Origin: Sulfurovum zhangzhouensis
Lineage (GTDB): Bacteria > Campylobacterota > Campylobacteria > Campylobacterales > Sulfurovaceae
DNA length: 64,000 nt
NCBI RefSeq assembly: GCF_030347965.1
Contig: NZ_JAQIBD010000001.1
Coordinates: 434,001 to 498,000 of the forward strand
Direction: 5' to 3'
In this document: positions 36,437 through 45,111 of the stretch, in pieces
Layout of the letters: every line of letters begins with the position of its first letter
Numbering within the stretch: position 1 is the stretch's first letter
Notes under the pieces: model-generated
Seen by the model: only the letters and a program-made list of their open reading frames with translations
What the model was told of the DNA's origin: nothing
Database searches by the model: none
Position numbers and translations under genes: made by a program

Positions 36437-37153
36437 CTACTCTCTTTCTTTACTCACTTCAAAGTCGCCTTTGATACTATGCGTCCCTGCTTTATCAAAG
36501 GCTTTTTGCGCATTTGGTCTATATACACTATCCTCCTCAAATACCACAAATGGAGGCAATATCTGTGTCATGGACCTTGAATTATTACGCGCCGCGATCA
36601 TGACCAGCTTGGATTCTCTATCGATCTTGGAATGAACAAACTGAATCTTCTCAGGGTTTATACCATTTATTTTAAGATGATGCAAGAGCAAATCGATCTG
36701 TTTTGCATCATAACAAAAAATAAACCAGCCTTTCGGCTTCAAGAATGTTTTCACTCTTCTAATAAAGCTCTCGATAGGTAAATGATGTGCATAACGTGCG
36801 ATATTGAGATGGGAATCTTCACTCTGTGTAACTCTAGGATCATAAAATGGGGGATTGGAGACAATAAAATCAAATCTCTCTTCTGTATGAAGTTCCGTAA
36901 AGTCCCCTAGATGGCTTTTCACCTCCAGTTTATTAAGGTGAAAGTTGTGCACTGCATAGTCCAGCATCTTCTGCTGTTTATCGACAATCGTAGTTTTTAC
37001 CGGAAAGTCGCGACTTAAAAGAAGTGAAATAATCCCTACCCCGCATCCTACATCAAGAAGTGATCCCCTAGGCTGAAAGCTGGAGATAAAATCATATAAG
37101 AAGATAGAATCACTATTGTAACAGTAACCGGAGGTCGGTTGATAAAGAAACAT
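36437..37153 (-). CDS. tRNA1(Val) N6-methyltransferase-like protein
   Basis: The 238-residue Rossmann methyltransferase has the SAM-binding motif LLDVGCGVGIISLLLS (about 35-50) and the catalytic SNPPFY motif (about 113-118), typical of N6-adenine methyltransferases such as TrmN6/YfiC. It probably methylates A37 of tRNA-Val, but other RNA or DNA substrates are possible. It starts the methyltransferase-YkgJ-TPR operon. The GYCYNSDSIFLYDFI start resembles the TrmN6 substrate-handling N-terminus. Confidence 0.8.
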   Translation of the reverse strand: MFLYQPTSGYCYNSDSIFLYDFISSFQPRGSLLDVGCGVGIISLLLSRDFPVKTTIVDKQQKMLDYAVHNFHLNKLEVKSHLGDFTELHTEERFDFIVSNPPFYDPRVTQSEDSHLNIARYAHHLPIESFIRRVKTFLKPKGWFIFCYDAKQIDLLLHHLKINGINPEKIQFVHSKIDRESKLVMIAARNNSRSMTQILPPFVVFEEDSVYRPNAQKAFDKAGTHSIKGDFEVSKERE

Positions 37154-37178
37154 ACATTACCTTGATATCATGATAAAA

Positions 37179-37240
37179 GCGACTTGTCGCGTGAGCCTTC
37201 TGCTGAAGAAAACACAGCGTTAGCGTAGCTTGGAGAAGCT
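37179..37240. repeat. Structured intergenic element with three small hairpins
   Basis: Within 62 bases are GCGAC-TT-GTCGC (37179-37190), CTTC-TGCT-GAAG (37197-37208) and AGCTT-GGAG-AAGCT (37227-37240). The stretch is richer in GC than the surrounding intergenic DNA. A near-copy of the first hairpin in reverse orientation lies at 46029-46040 (one mismatch in 12). It could be a dispersed palindromic repeat or part of a small RNA. Confidence 0.35.
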
Positions 37241-37285
37241 TTGCATTGAAAGCGTTATATAAATAGGATTTTACACTATTTTCAG

Positions 37286-37291
37286 TATAAT
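37286..37291 (+). promoter_or_regulatory. -10 box just upstream of bpt
   Basis: TATAAT ends 7 bases before the ATG at 37299, so transcription should begin at or next to the start codon. No Shine-Dalgarno sequence is present. This suggests a leaderless mRNA. Confidence 0.45.
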
Positions 37292-37298
37292 CGCAACA

Positions 37299-38063
37299 AT
37301 GAATGAAGAGCTAGACTTACTAAACCCACCGTCAACAGACTTTTCCATGTTGGACTATGAGTGTGCCTACCTGCCCGGCAGAACCGTACGTATGCACTAC
37401 AAGTATGTCAACAATGCCTCAAAGACCTTCACGACTGCAGTGATCGATCGCGGATGGCGACGTTTTGGAAAATATTTTTTCCATCCGATCTGTAACGGTT
37501 GCAACGAATGTAAAAGTATCCGTATTAATGTTGCTGATTTCCAACTTAGCAAATCACAACGCAAAGCGATCAGTCGAAACAAAGAGACCAAGATCATTGT
37601 CCAAAAACCTACAATGACCAGAGCCCACCTCAATCTTTATAACAAATACCATGCTTACAAACATCAAAAAGATGGATGGACCCATCGAAATATCTCTCAA
37701 AGAGAGTACTTTGAGAACTTTGTTGACGGCGCATATGATTTTGGCAAGGAGATACTCTATTTGGATGGAGACAAACTCATCGGAGTAGATCTTATCGATA
37801 TACTGGATGACGGGATCAGTTCAATCTACTTTTACTATGACCCTGACTATCCTAGGCTTTCTTTGGGAACTTACTCACTACTCTATCAGATTCAGCTAGC
37901 CAAGATCCTTGAACTGCCATGGATCTATCTTGGCTACTGGGTAGACGGGTGCAAGGCCTTTGCTTACAAGCCTAAATTCCAGCCTCAGGAGATCCTGGAC
38001 GGGTTCCCTCATATCAGCGAAATCCCTCAATGGGAGAAATGGGAATTTTCTGAACTATCTTAA
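37299..38063 (+). CDS. bpt: Aspartate/glutamate leucyltransferase (Bpt type)
   Basis: The 254-residue protein is an arginyltransferase-family enzyme of the bacterial Bpt type. It transfers leucine from tRNA to N-terminal Asp or Glu, marking proteins for ClpS/ClpAP degradation. Motifs are the cysteine cluster CNGCNECKSIRI (about 67-78), SQRKAISRN and the C-terminal YLGYWVDGCKAFAYKPKFQP. Bpt rather than Ate is assigned by overall bacterial form. Its mRNA is probably leaderless. Its last nine bases overlap the convergent oxidoreductase gene. Confidence 0.9.
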   Translation: MNEELDLLNPPSTDFSMLDYECAYLPGRTVRMHYKYVNNASKTFTTAVIDRGWRRFGKYFFHPICNGCNECKSIRINVADFQLSKSQRKAISRNKETKIIVQKPTMTRAHLNLYNKYHAYKHQKDGWTHRNISQREYFENFVDGAYDFGKEILYLDGDKLIGVDLIDILDDGISSIYFYYDPDYPRLSLGTYSLLYQIQLAKILELPWIYLGYWVDGCKAFAYKPKFQPQEILDGFPHISEIPQWEKWEFSELS

Positions 38064-39179
38064 ATGATCCAGCTCAGGACTTTTTCTACACCACTTTAAA
38101 AATAGTCTATCTGGATTTACCCTATCATCCAAGTTTTTTTTATCATCAATACATTCAGCTAGCATTTTTCCCATTAACGGTCCAAAAACAAATCCTCTGC
38201 CACCTAGCCCATTACAGATATAAAGGTTGTCAATATACTTTAGTTCAGGCTTTGCCCCACGTACTATAGCAGGATAGGTCTCAAGCATAGCCGGGACGTC
38301 GATCACTTTCCCTACCAAAGGAAAGTAGTCCTTACTCCCTGCCCGCATTCCGCAGAAGGTTTTGACAAGTTCCATATCTGAAGTATCTACCATGGAAGAA
38401 GCTTTGACTTTCAAAGAGAGCGCTTGCTCATCCTCGCATGGCTTAGGTTCTTTAACACTTTTTTCATGCGTTGCTCCAAGACGGATGATGCCGTTCATAT
38501 TGGCTGAGACCGACATAGACTGGTGCATACTGACCTCCATAGGCAGTTGTGAACGGAAGTCTCCGCGGGTCCCCCAGGTACCCTTCACCCCCATATAACG
38601 CATATCAAAAAGATCATTTTTATATCCAGTTGCTAACACTATAGCTTTAGCCTGGAACTCATCTACTTTCCAAATCCCGTCTTCAAACTTTAGCTCGATA
38701 ACCTCTTTTTGGATATATTCGATATCTTCCAACATGGCCTTACATGTCTCTGGTGCATCACACGCTCCCGCCTCATCAAAAAAGAAACTTTCAAATGGTA
38801 CATTGATATGGTGGGCTTTTAACGCAGCGATATCCCAGTTGGTATAACTGTTTTCATTATAGGGTTCATACTCTGCAAACTTCTTTGCATCCTCTTCATC
38901 TTTGGGGATACGTACCACACCGCTTTGATGATAACACTGGGGAAAATATGATAGATAGAAGTCTTTTGCAAAGACAAAAGCTTCATTGGTCAAGCTCTGA
39001 AGCGGTCCGCCCTTACCGATCTTTGGAGAGACAAAAGCCCCTGCAGCTCCCGATCCGCCTGAGGCGATACCATTTTTATCCAGTACCAAAACCTTGTGAC
39101 CTTTACGTGAAAGGAAATAAGCACTGCTAGCCCCGGCAATACCCGCGCCGATAATAATGGTATCATAGGTACTAGACAT
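38055..39179 (-). CDS. mnmC: Stand-alone MnmC-type FAD oxidoreductase
   Basis: I place the start at 39179 (374 residues, MSSTYDTIIIGAG); the longer frame runs back into glyS. The Rossmann FAD motif IIIGAGIAGASSAYFLSRKG is at about 7-26. SGGSGAAGAFVSPKIGKGGPLQ and the C-terminal GLGGRGFVFGPLMG match the MnmC oxidoreductase domain, which converts cmnm5(s2)U34 to nm5(s2)U34 in tRNA. The methyltransferase domain that is fused to it in E. coli is missing. The gene follows glyS by four bases and overlaps bpt convergently by nine. A broader DAO-type amine oxidase is the alternative. Confidence 0.75.
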   Translation of the reverse strand: MSSTYDTIIIGAGIAGASSAYFLSRKGHKVLVLDKNGIASGGSGAAGAFVSPKIGKGGPLQSLTNEAFVFAKDFYLSYFPQCYHQSGVVRIPKDEEDAKKFAEYEPYNENSYTNWDIAALKAHHINVPFESFFFDEAGACDAPETCKAMLEDIEYIQKEVIELKFEDGIWKVDEFQAKAIVLATGYKNDLFDMRYMGVKGTWGTRGDFRSQLPMEVSMHQSMSVSANMNGIIRLGATHEKSVKEPKPCEDEQALSLKVKASSMVDTSDMELVKTFCGMRAGSKDYFPLVGKVIDVPAMLETYPAIVRGAKPELKYIDNLYICNGLGGRGFVFGPLMGKMLAECIDDKKNLDDRVNPDRLFLKWCRKSPELDHLR

Positions 39180-39183
39180 ACGT

Positions 39184-41232
39184 TTAGATAGAGATCTCTT
39201 TAATATCGGCAATATCTTTAAAGGTCTTATAGATAGAACCGATTGTGTTAAGTCTATTGTTTTTGAGTGTTGCATCCTCACTGTTTACCATAACATCATC
39301 AAAGTATGCATCAAGTTCACGCTTTAGACCAAAGAGTGCATCCAGCTCCTCTTTATAATCTTTATACGTAGAGTTGATCACTTTTTCATATGCATTGTAA
39401 AGAGTTACCTCAGCATCTTCTTTAAAGAGTGTTGTGTCGATCTTCATCGATGCATTCAGGTCTACATCTTTAGAGATGTTTGCTACACGCTTAAAGGTAG
39501 AGAACTGTTCTTTAAATACATCACTGCTTACGATCTCATTAAGTGCTGTAACCTTTTTAGCGAGTTCGTTGATATCTCTATCACCTGAAGCAAGGACAGC
39601 AGCGATCACTGACGGGTTAGCATCAAAAGATTTATTGATACGTTCTATGATAAAGTCGCTTAAAAGCTGTGTATCAAAGTCTGCATACTCGGATTTCAGC
39701 AGTGTTATGATATCTTCGATATTGAAGCCAAGGTCATTTGCTGTAACGATACGTACAATACCGTTGACTGCACGGCGTAGAGCAAATGGATCCTTTGAAC
39801 CTGTCGGTATCATACCGATACTAAATAGACCAATAAGCGTATCAAGTTTGATCGCCATTGCTACAATACTAGAGAAGATACTGCTTGGGAGTTCTGCACC
39901 CTCACCTACAGGCATATACTGCTCTTTTATCGCATTATAAACAACCTCATCTTCACCCAATGCTTTGGCATAGTAGTATCCCATAAGTCCCTGAAGTTCA
40001 GTAAACTCATACACCATCTCGCTCATAAGATCTGCCTTTGCAAGCTCTACAGCTCTGTCCATTGCTTTTTCCAATGTGACGTTATCTTTACCGCTTTGGG
40101 CTTCCACTTTCTCCATATATAGACCAAGCAAACGCATAGCAATACGTTTTTCTCTCTTTATCTTATCTTTTAGCGTCCCCAATCCATCTAGAAACTGTAC
40201 CTTCTCCAGCCCATCTGTACTTAGACCGGCATTGAGGTCATTTCTATAGAAGAAAAGACCATCAGCCAATCTCGGTTTCAATACACGCTCGTTCCCTGCG
40301 ATCACTTTACTATAATCATCAGTATACGCGTTGCTTACTACTACGAACTTGTTGGTGATCTTTCCACCTTCAAATACAGGGAAGTAACGCTGATGCTCTT
40401 TCATCGATGTGATGATTACTTCAGGTGGAAGTTCAAGGAACATCTCATCGAACTTTCCTACCAATGCTTTTGGGTTTTCCGTAATAGCAACAACTTCTGC
40501 GAGCAGATCAGCATCTCTTTCGATAAAGATCCCTTCATTCTCTTCAAGAGCATCAAACTGTTCAAGGATAATCGCTTCTCTATCTTTTGGGTAAAGTGTT
40601 ACTGCACCATTTGAGAGTACTTGTTCATATGCATCGATACTTGGAACCTCAACTGCATCATAGTTAACCATACGGTGTACATAGGTTTGTGTACCACTCT
40701 GTACACCAAAAAGTTCTACCGGTACCGACACATCATTCATTCTTACTTGCAGCCATCTGATAGGACGGATAAACTCATCACTTCTTGAACCCCATCTCAT
40801 CATTTTGCCAAATGCCATCGATGCGATCCACTTCTCAAGCATCTCTTGCAGCAATGTTGTTGTCGCAGCACCCTTCTCCTCTTTTTTGAAGAATAGTACC
40901 TCACGTCCGTTGTTGTCCGCGCGTCCCAGTTCATCAATACTTACACCACATTTACGGGCAAACCCTTCTGCTGCCTTAGTCGGTTCACCGTCTTTATACG
41001 CTGCAGCCACCGGCGGGCCCATCAACTCGATCGTCTGGTCTTCTTGTTTTTCCGGCATAGCACTATGTTTAAGTACCAATCTTCTAGGTGTATAGATAAA
41101 CTCAAACTCACAACTGAGCTTATACTCGTCAAGCAGATTTTGCCAAGAATTTTCGATATTTTTTACGATCTTTAGTAACGGTATCGCAGGTAGTTCTTCA
41201 ACACCGATTTCAATAAGAAGTGGTTGTGCCAT
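39184..41232 (-). CDS. glyS: Glycyl-tRNA synthetase beta subunit
   Basis: The 682-residue protein is the beta subunit of the alpha2beta2 bacterial GlyRS, which charges tRNA-Gly. It begins with LLIEIGVEELPA, the family signature, and has an HD-like middle domain and a C-terminal anticodon-binding-like domain. Motifs such as KEHQRYFPVFE and PVGEGAELPSSIFSSIVAMAIKLD are typical. The alpha subunit gene is not in this window. It is cotranscribed with the downstream oxidoreductase. Confidence 0.97.
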   Translation of the reverse strand: MAQPLLIEIGVEELPAIPLLKIVKNIENSWQNLLDEYKLSCEFEFIYTPRRLVLKHSAMPEKQEDQTIELMGPPVAAAYKDGEPTKAAEGFARKCGVSIDELGRADNNGREVLFFKKEEKGAATTTLLQEMLEKWIASMAFGKMMRWGSRSDEFIRPIRWLQVRMNDVSVPVELFGVQSGTQTYVHRMVNYDAVEVPSIDAYEQVLSNGAVTLYPKDREAIILEQFDALEENEGIFIERDADLLAEVVAITENPKALVGKFDEMFLELPPEVIITSMKEHQRYFPVFEGGKITNKFVVVSNAYTDDYSKVIAGNERVLKPRLADGLFFYRNDLNAGLSTDGLEKVQFLDGLGTLKDKIKREKRIAMRLLGLYMEKVEAQSGKDNVTLEKAMDRAVELAKADLMSEMVYEFTELQGLMGYYYAKALGEDEVVYNAIKEQYMPVGEGAELPSSIFSSIVAMAIKLDTLIGLFSIGMIPTGSKDPFALRRAVNGIVRIVTANDLGFNIEDIITLLKSEYADFDTQLLSDFIIERINKSFDANPSVIAAVLASGDRDINELAKKVTALNEIVSSDVFKEQFSTFKRVANISKDVDLNASMKIDTTLFKEDAEVTLYNAYEKVINSTYKDYKEELDALFGLKRELDAYFDDVMVNSEDATLKNNRLNTIGSIYKTFKDIADIKEISI

Positions 41233-41300
41233 TTTTTAGATTCCTATACGTAAGTAAATGATACGTGATTTTATCTAAATATTGGTAAATAGGGGGTTAG

Positions 41301-42416
41301 TCAGGATCGTCTTACAAACCTTGAAAAGATAACTATACTTATTCCAAGTAATATCACAACAAATGCAAACAATGCCAATGTCGGAGTGTACAAGTACTCG
41401 ATACTAACTCCTTTGAGCAGAATTCCCCTCACAATCTCAAGAAAAAAAGTCAGAGGAAACAAGTCGCCCAGATAATAAAAGAAAGGCGGCATCGCTTCAC
41501 GAGGGAACATAAACCCGCTTAGCAGGATCGTGGGAAGTACCATAAAAAAAGAGAGTTGAACAGCTTGCAGCTGATTTCGTGCTAATGTAGAGATAAGGAT
41601 TCCCAGGCTTAATGATGCCAGGATAAAGATCGTGGTTAACACATAAAACAATAACAAGCTACCCATAATAGGGATCTGAAAAACAAGAATACCTATCAAC
41701 AAGGCCAGCGTCAATTGAAAATATCCGATAACGACATAGGGAATGATTTTTCCAAGCATTAATTCCATAGTGCGCATCGGTGTAACCAAAAGCTGTTCGA
41801 GGGTTCCAAACTCCTTTTCCTTGACGATAGAAATCGCTGTGATCATTACCATAGTAATCGTCAATATGATTCCAAGAATACCCGGTACCATATAGTAGGC
41901 ACTGACAAAATCAGGATTATAGAGAGGATGGATAAAAAGAGAAAAAGCCTCTTCTTGTTTTGCATCATTATCCAAGAGTTCTCTATTGTAATTTAATGCG
42001 ATCAATTGTGCAGTGGAAATAGCTGAAGCTGCCGACATCGAATCACTGGCATCAACGATCATCTCCACTTTTGCATTTTGACGTGCACTAATATGCAGTG
42101 CATAATCAGGAGGAAAGAAAAATCCCACCTTTACTTCAGAACGATCAATAGCCTCTTGAACTTTTTCCAATGAATCCGTATAAGCAACGATATCAAAATA
42201 ACCACTGGCTACAAAGGATTGCAGTAAATGCCTGCTCTCCATGGATCGTGACTGGTCATTCACGATCGTTGGCAGGTGTTTCACTTCTGTGTTGATAGCA
42301 AAACCAAAAATCATGAGCTGTATAATAGGTATACCTATCATAATGGCAAATGTCAAACGGTCACGTCTCATCTGTATAAACTCTTTATACAAAAGTGCTT
42401 TGAGTCTATGCCACAC
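41301..42416 (-). CDS. ABC-2 type exporter permease
   Basis: The 371-residue protein has an N-terminal membrane segment (about 24-42), a large extracytoplasmic domain (about 45-170) and five further spans from about 175 to 365, the YhhJ/YbhS/YbhR layout. The start is GTG, inside the ATPase gene (11-base overlap). It forms the channel of a three-gene exporter with the ATPase and the membrane fusion lipoprotein. Substrates of relatives include drugs and other hydrophobic compounds; the substrate here is unknown. Only one permease gene is present, so a homodimer is likely. Confidence 0.88.
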   Translation of the reverse strand: MWHRLKALLYKEFIQMRRDRLTFAIMIGIPIIQLMIFGFAINTEVKHLPTIVNDQSRSMESRHLLQSFVASGYFDIVAYTDSLEKVQEAIDRSEVKVGFFFPPDYALHISARQNAKVEMIVDASDSMSAASAISTAQLIALNYNRELLDNDAKQEEAFSLFIHPLYNPDFVSAYYMVPGILGIILTITMVMITAISIVKEKEFGTLEQLLVTPMRTMELMLGKIIPYVVIGYFQLTLALLIGILVFQIPIMGSLLLFYVLTTIFILASLSLGILISTLARNQLQAVQLSFFMVLPTILLSGFMFPREAMPPFFYYLGDLFPLTFFLEIVRGILLKGVSIEYLYTPTLALFAFVVILLGISIVIFSRFVRRS

Positions 42417-43308
42417 TGTTATGCTCCGTCATATATACAAAAATATCCTCAAGTGTAGGTTCTACTCTACGATACTCATACTCTTTCAACATCTGTTCAT
42501 CATCATTCTCCAGACGGATACGTACTTCATTGCCAAAGATGTAACTGTGCATCTGTGAACCAAAACGTTCAGAAAGTTCATGTGACAACTGCATAGGTTT
42601 ATCCGTTCTGATAGATACCATCTTCGCCGGAAATGCTTTTCGAAGCTCTGCAGGCGATCCTTCCTGCAATAGATGTCCCTTATCCAGAAATCCTACTTTG
42701 TCACAATGTTCTGCTTCATCCATAGAGTGTGTACTCACCACTATGCTTACCCCCTCAGCAGCAAGCTCATAGACAATATCCCAAAACAAGCGTGCTGATA
42801 CAGGATCAACACCACTGGTAGGCTCATCAAGAAAAAGCACTTCAGGTTGATGGATGATCGCCACGGCAAGTGCCAACCGTTGCCTCCATCCCCCTGAGAG
42901 GTTCCGTGCAAGTGTATTACGATACTCTGTCAGCTTAGTAACCTCTATCAAATCTTCAATACGACGTTTTTTTTCTTTCCCCTCCAATCCGTACAATAAA
43001 GCATAAAAATTAAGGTTTTCAATCACACTGAGTTCATTATAAAGAGAGAAGTTCTGGGACATATATCCTATCTTACTTCGTATTTTCATCGGATAGGGAG
43101 TAACACTTTCACCTAGTAGTGCAATCTCTCCTTCACTTGGAGAGAGAACACCGCACAGCATTCTTAATGTAGTAGTCTTACCACACCCGTTTGGACCCAA
43201 AAAGCCGTAAATCATCCCTTTCCCAATACTGAGATTCAAACCGTCTACAGCTCTTTTTTCTCCAAATACTTTGACAAGGTTATCAGTTTTAATAGCTAAA
43301 GATGACAT
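42406..43308 (-). CDS. ABC exporter ATPase
   Basis: The 300-residue ATPase has Walker A GPNGCGKTTT at about 38-47, the signature LSGGWRQRLALAV at about 137-149, Walker B VLFLDEPTSG and the switch His in VSTHSMDEAEH. The C-terminal 80 residues form an accessory domain, ending near the residue that starts the permease. It overlaps the fusion-protein gene by 20 bases and the permease gene by 11. It powers the exporter. Confidence 0.93.
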   Translation of the reverse strand: MSSLAIKTDNLVKVFGEKRAVDGLNLSIGKGMIYGFLGPNGCGKTTTLRMLCGVLSPSEGEIALLGESVTPYPMKIRSKIGYMSQNFSLYNELSVIENLNFYALLYGLEGKEKKRRIEDLIEVTKLTEYRNTLARNLSGGWRQRLALAVAIIHQPEVLFLDEPTSGVDPVSARLFWDIVYELAAEGVSIVVSTHSMDEAEHCDKVGFLDKGHLLQEGSPAELRKAFPAKMVSIRTDKPMQLSHELSERFGSQMHSYIFGNEVRIRLENDDEQMLKEYEYRRVEPTLEDIFVYMTEHNSVA

Positions 43309-44248
43309 CCGCTGGCATTCCCGGTTTTAGCTTATGATCTGAATTATCAACTTTTATTTTTACAGGGAAATAGAGATCACTACGTTCCTCTTTGCGTAAA
43401 TTCATACGTGGTGCGAACGAAGCTTCCTCAGATATCTCACTCACATTTCCTTCCAGCGGATAATCCTCTTTTGAATCCCACCTGATACTGACTTTTTCTC
43501 CCAGATGTATATCAACAAAAGCTTTTTCAGGCAGGTATATTTTGATCCAACAGTCTTCAAGGTCAGCAACAGTGACAACTGTCTGTCCTGCTTTCACAAA
43601 TTCACCGGCTTCAAAATTTCGTGTAAGTACCATCCCCTCTTGCGGAGATTTTAATGTACGTTTATCTAAACGTACTCCCATACTTTCCAACTTTTTTTCC
43701 ATCGATTGCATCTGCATCTGTGTCGCTTTGATCGCTTCCTTTTTACTGCCTGCAGCAACCAGTTCTACACTTGCACGCGCTTCTTTGAGTAATGCTTCTG
43801 TCCTTTGATACCTGGCTAACTGTTCTAGATACCCCTGTTCATTTCTAACACCTTGTTTAAACAATACCAAACTTCGTTCATATTCATCTTTCGCCAGATC
43901 ATAATCGGTTTGGGCAGCTTCGGCTTTTGCTTTGACAACTTCCAACTCTTCAGGACGCGGTGTGTTGTTCAAGTTTTCCAGGTCTGCTTTTGTACGTTCA
44001 TACTCATACTTTAGTGCTTCAAAGTCCAATGATAATTGTTCGCTATCAAGTGCAGCAATGCTTTGTGATATTTTGACCCAATCACCTACTTCTACATTCA
44101 CACTTTGTATAATTCCACTCTCTTCAAACCCTAAATCGACCTCTTGTACCTCTACAATACCGCTCACAACTGTTCCATCATTTCTTTTGTCACCACAACC
44201 GTTTAGCAAAAATATAAAAGAAGCTACTATAAGTACATAATATGTCAT
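43289..44248 (-). CDS. Periplasmic membrane fusion lipoprotein (HlyD family)
   Basis: The 319-residue protein has a lipoprotein signal (FLLNGC, Cys18). It then has a biotinyl-lipoyl half motif (ESGIIQSVNVEVGDWV, about 46-61), a long coiled-coil hairpin (about 80-185), the second lipoyl half (SPQEGMVLTRNFEAGEFV) and beta-barrel domains. It is the periplasmic adaptor that joins the ABC-2 permease to an outer-membrane channel such as TolC, which is not encoded nearby. It is the first gene of the operon. The 211 bases upstream contain no gene. Confidence 0.9.
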   Translation of the reverse strand: MTYYVLIVASFIFLLNGCGDKRNDGTVVSGIVEVQEVDLGFEESGIIQSVNVEVGDWVKISQSIAALDSEQLSLDFEALKYEYERTKADLENLNNTPRPEELEVVKAKAEAAQTDYDLAKDEYERSLVLFKQGVRNEQGYLEQLARYQRTEALLKEARASVELVAAGSKKEAIKATQMQMQSMEKKLESMGVRLDKRTLKSPQEGMVLTRNFEAGEFVKAGQTVVTVADLEDCWIKIYLPEKAFVDIHLGEKVSIRWDSKEDYPLEGNVSEISEEASFAPRMNLRKEERSDLYFPVKIKVDNSDHKLKPGMPADVIFSY

Positions 44249-44411
44249 ACCGATATATTCTCTCCCCTTTAGAAATGAATATTCGAACAGTTTTCTATAA
44301 AAAACCGCTGTATACTCTCTATTTAGCAGTATAACACACTTTGATATAGATTGAATTTTGAGTGTATCGCGGAAAATACGCTTTTTGATGTGTAGAGTTT
44401 AGAAAAGATTT

Positions 44412-44430
44412 GCTACCTCATATCGGTAGC
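44412..44430 (-). terminator. Hairpin after the 51-residue membrane protein gene
   Basis: GCTACC (44412-44417) pairs with GGTAGC (44425-44430). It lies 30 bases after the stop at 44460, in the 211-base gap before the exporter operon. The T-tract on the minus strand is short, so strength is doubtful. Confidence 0.4.
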
Positions 44431-44459
44431 GAAAAAATTGTTTGTTGTAGTTTGATTAG

Positions 44460-44615
44460 TTACTTTTTGGATGAATCATCTTCATACTCATCCAACATAT
44501 CCGTCCGTCTTCCTTCATCATCAAACTTACTTCTAAAATAGTTGCGAATGATCACAAACGTCATAAATGCAAACAGTATAACGGCAAAAATATAAATTAC
44601 ATCTCCAAAACTCAT
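44460..44615 (-). CDS. Small single-span membrane protein (51 residues)
   Basis: Reading the minus strand from the ATG at 44615 to TAA at 44460 gives 51 codons. The N-terminal half is one membrane span (YIFAVILFAFMTFVII, about 8-23). It is followed by RNYFRSKF and a highly acidic tail (DDEGRRTDMLDEYEDDSS). The ATG overlaps the trmL stop as TGATG, so translation is coupled. Codon use and the hydrophobic-then-acidic layout argue that it is real. The layout resembles small oxidase-assembly proteins, but I do not recognise a family. Confidence 0.7.
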   Translation of the reverse strand: MSFGDVIYIFAVILFAFMTFVIIRNYFRSKFDDEGRRTDMLDEYEDDSSKK

Positions 44616-45109
44616 CAACTGTCCTTTAATGTGTTGGGGATGGTAATCTTCTCAAACCCTTCATAGTTTTGACGCAATGCCTCATAGGTAACAATACCGA
44701 CACTCACTCCCAGGTTAAGACTGCGTCCGGCACCTCCCATCGGGATGGTGATACAGTTTTCAGGGTGTTCAAGAAGTACTCTTTCATCTATCCCTTTGCT
44801 TTCAGAACCAAAAAGGATATAGTCACCTTTCTGGAAGTTTGCTTCAAAGTAAAGCTTGTCTGTTTTGGTAGTTGCCATGTGGGTGTGTTCATCGATAGGA
44901 TGTGCGGCAAGAAACTCTTCAAAACTCTCCCAAACTACCAGATCAAGATGCTTCCAGTAATCCAAACCCGCACGTTTCACTGCCTTATCATCGATATCAA
45001 AACCGATCGGCTTGATCAGATGCAGTGTAGCACCGATATTGACACATAAACGTCCTATAGTTCCTGTATTTTGAGGGATCATCGGTTCTACGAGTACAAT
45101 ATTAAACAT
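44615..45109 (-). CDS. trmL: tRNA (cytidine/uridine(34)-2'-O)-methyltransferase
   Basis: The 164-residue SPOUT methyltransferase matches TrmL from start (NIVLVEPMIPQNTGTIGRLC) to knot (GDYILFGSESKG; ITIPMGGAGRSLNLGVSVGI). TrmL methylates the ribose of the wobble base in some leucine tRNAs. In place of the common SLNLSNAV the final motif reads SLNLGVSV, a local variation of the knot loop. The gene follows purU by two bases and overlaps the small membrane-protein gene by one base. Confidence 0.92.
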   Translation of the reverse strand: MFNIVLVEPMIPQNTGTIGRLCVNIGATLHLIKPIGFDIDDKAVKRAGLDYWKHLDLVVWESFEEFLAAHPIDEHTHMATTKTDKLYFEANFQKGDYILFGSESKGIDERVLLEHPENCITIPMGGAGRSLNLGVSVGIVTYEALRQNYEGFEKITIPNTLKDS

Positions 45110-45111
45110 TT

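Noticed and set aside
39180-39281. 34-codon extension of the MnmC-like gene into glyS
   Set aside because: The extension has no family similarity and would overlap glyS by almost 100 bases; the FAD motif expects the start at 39179.
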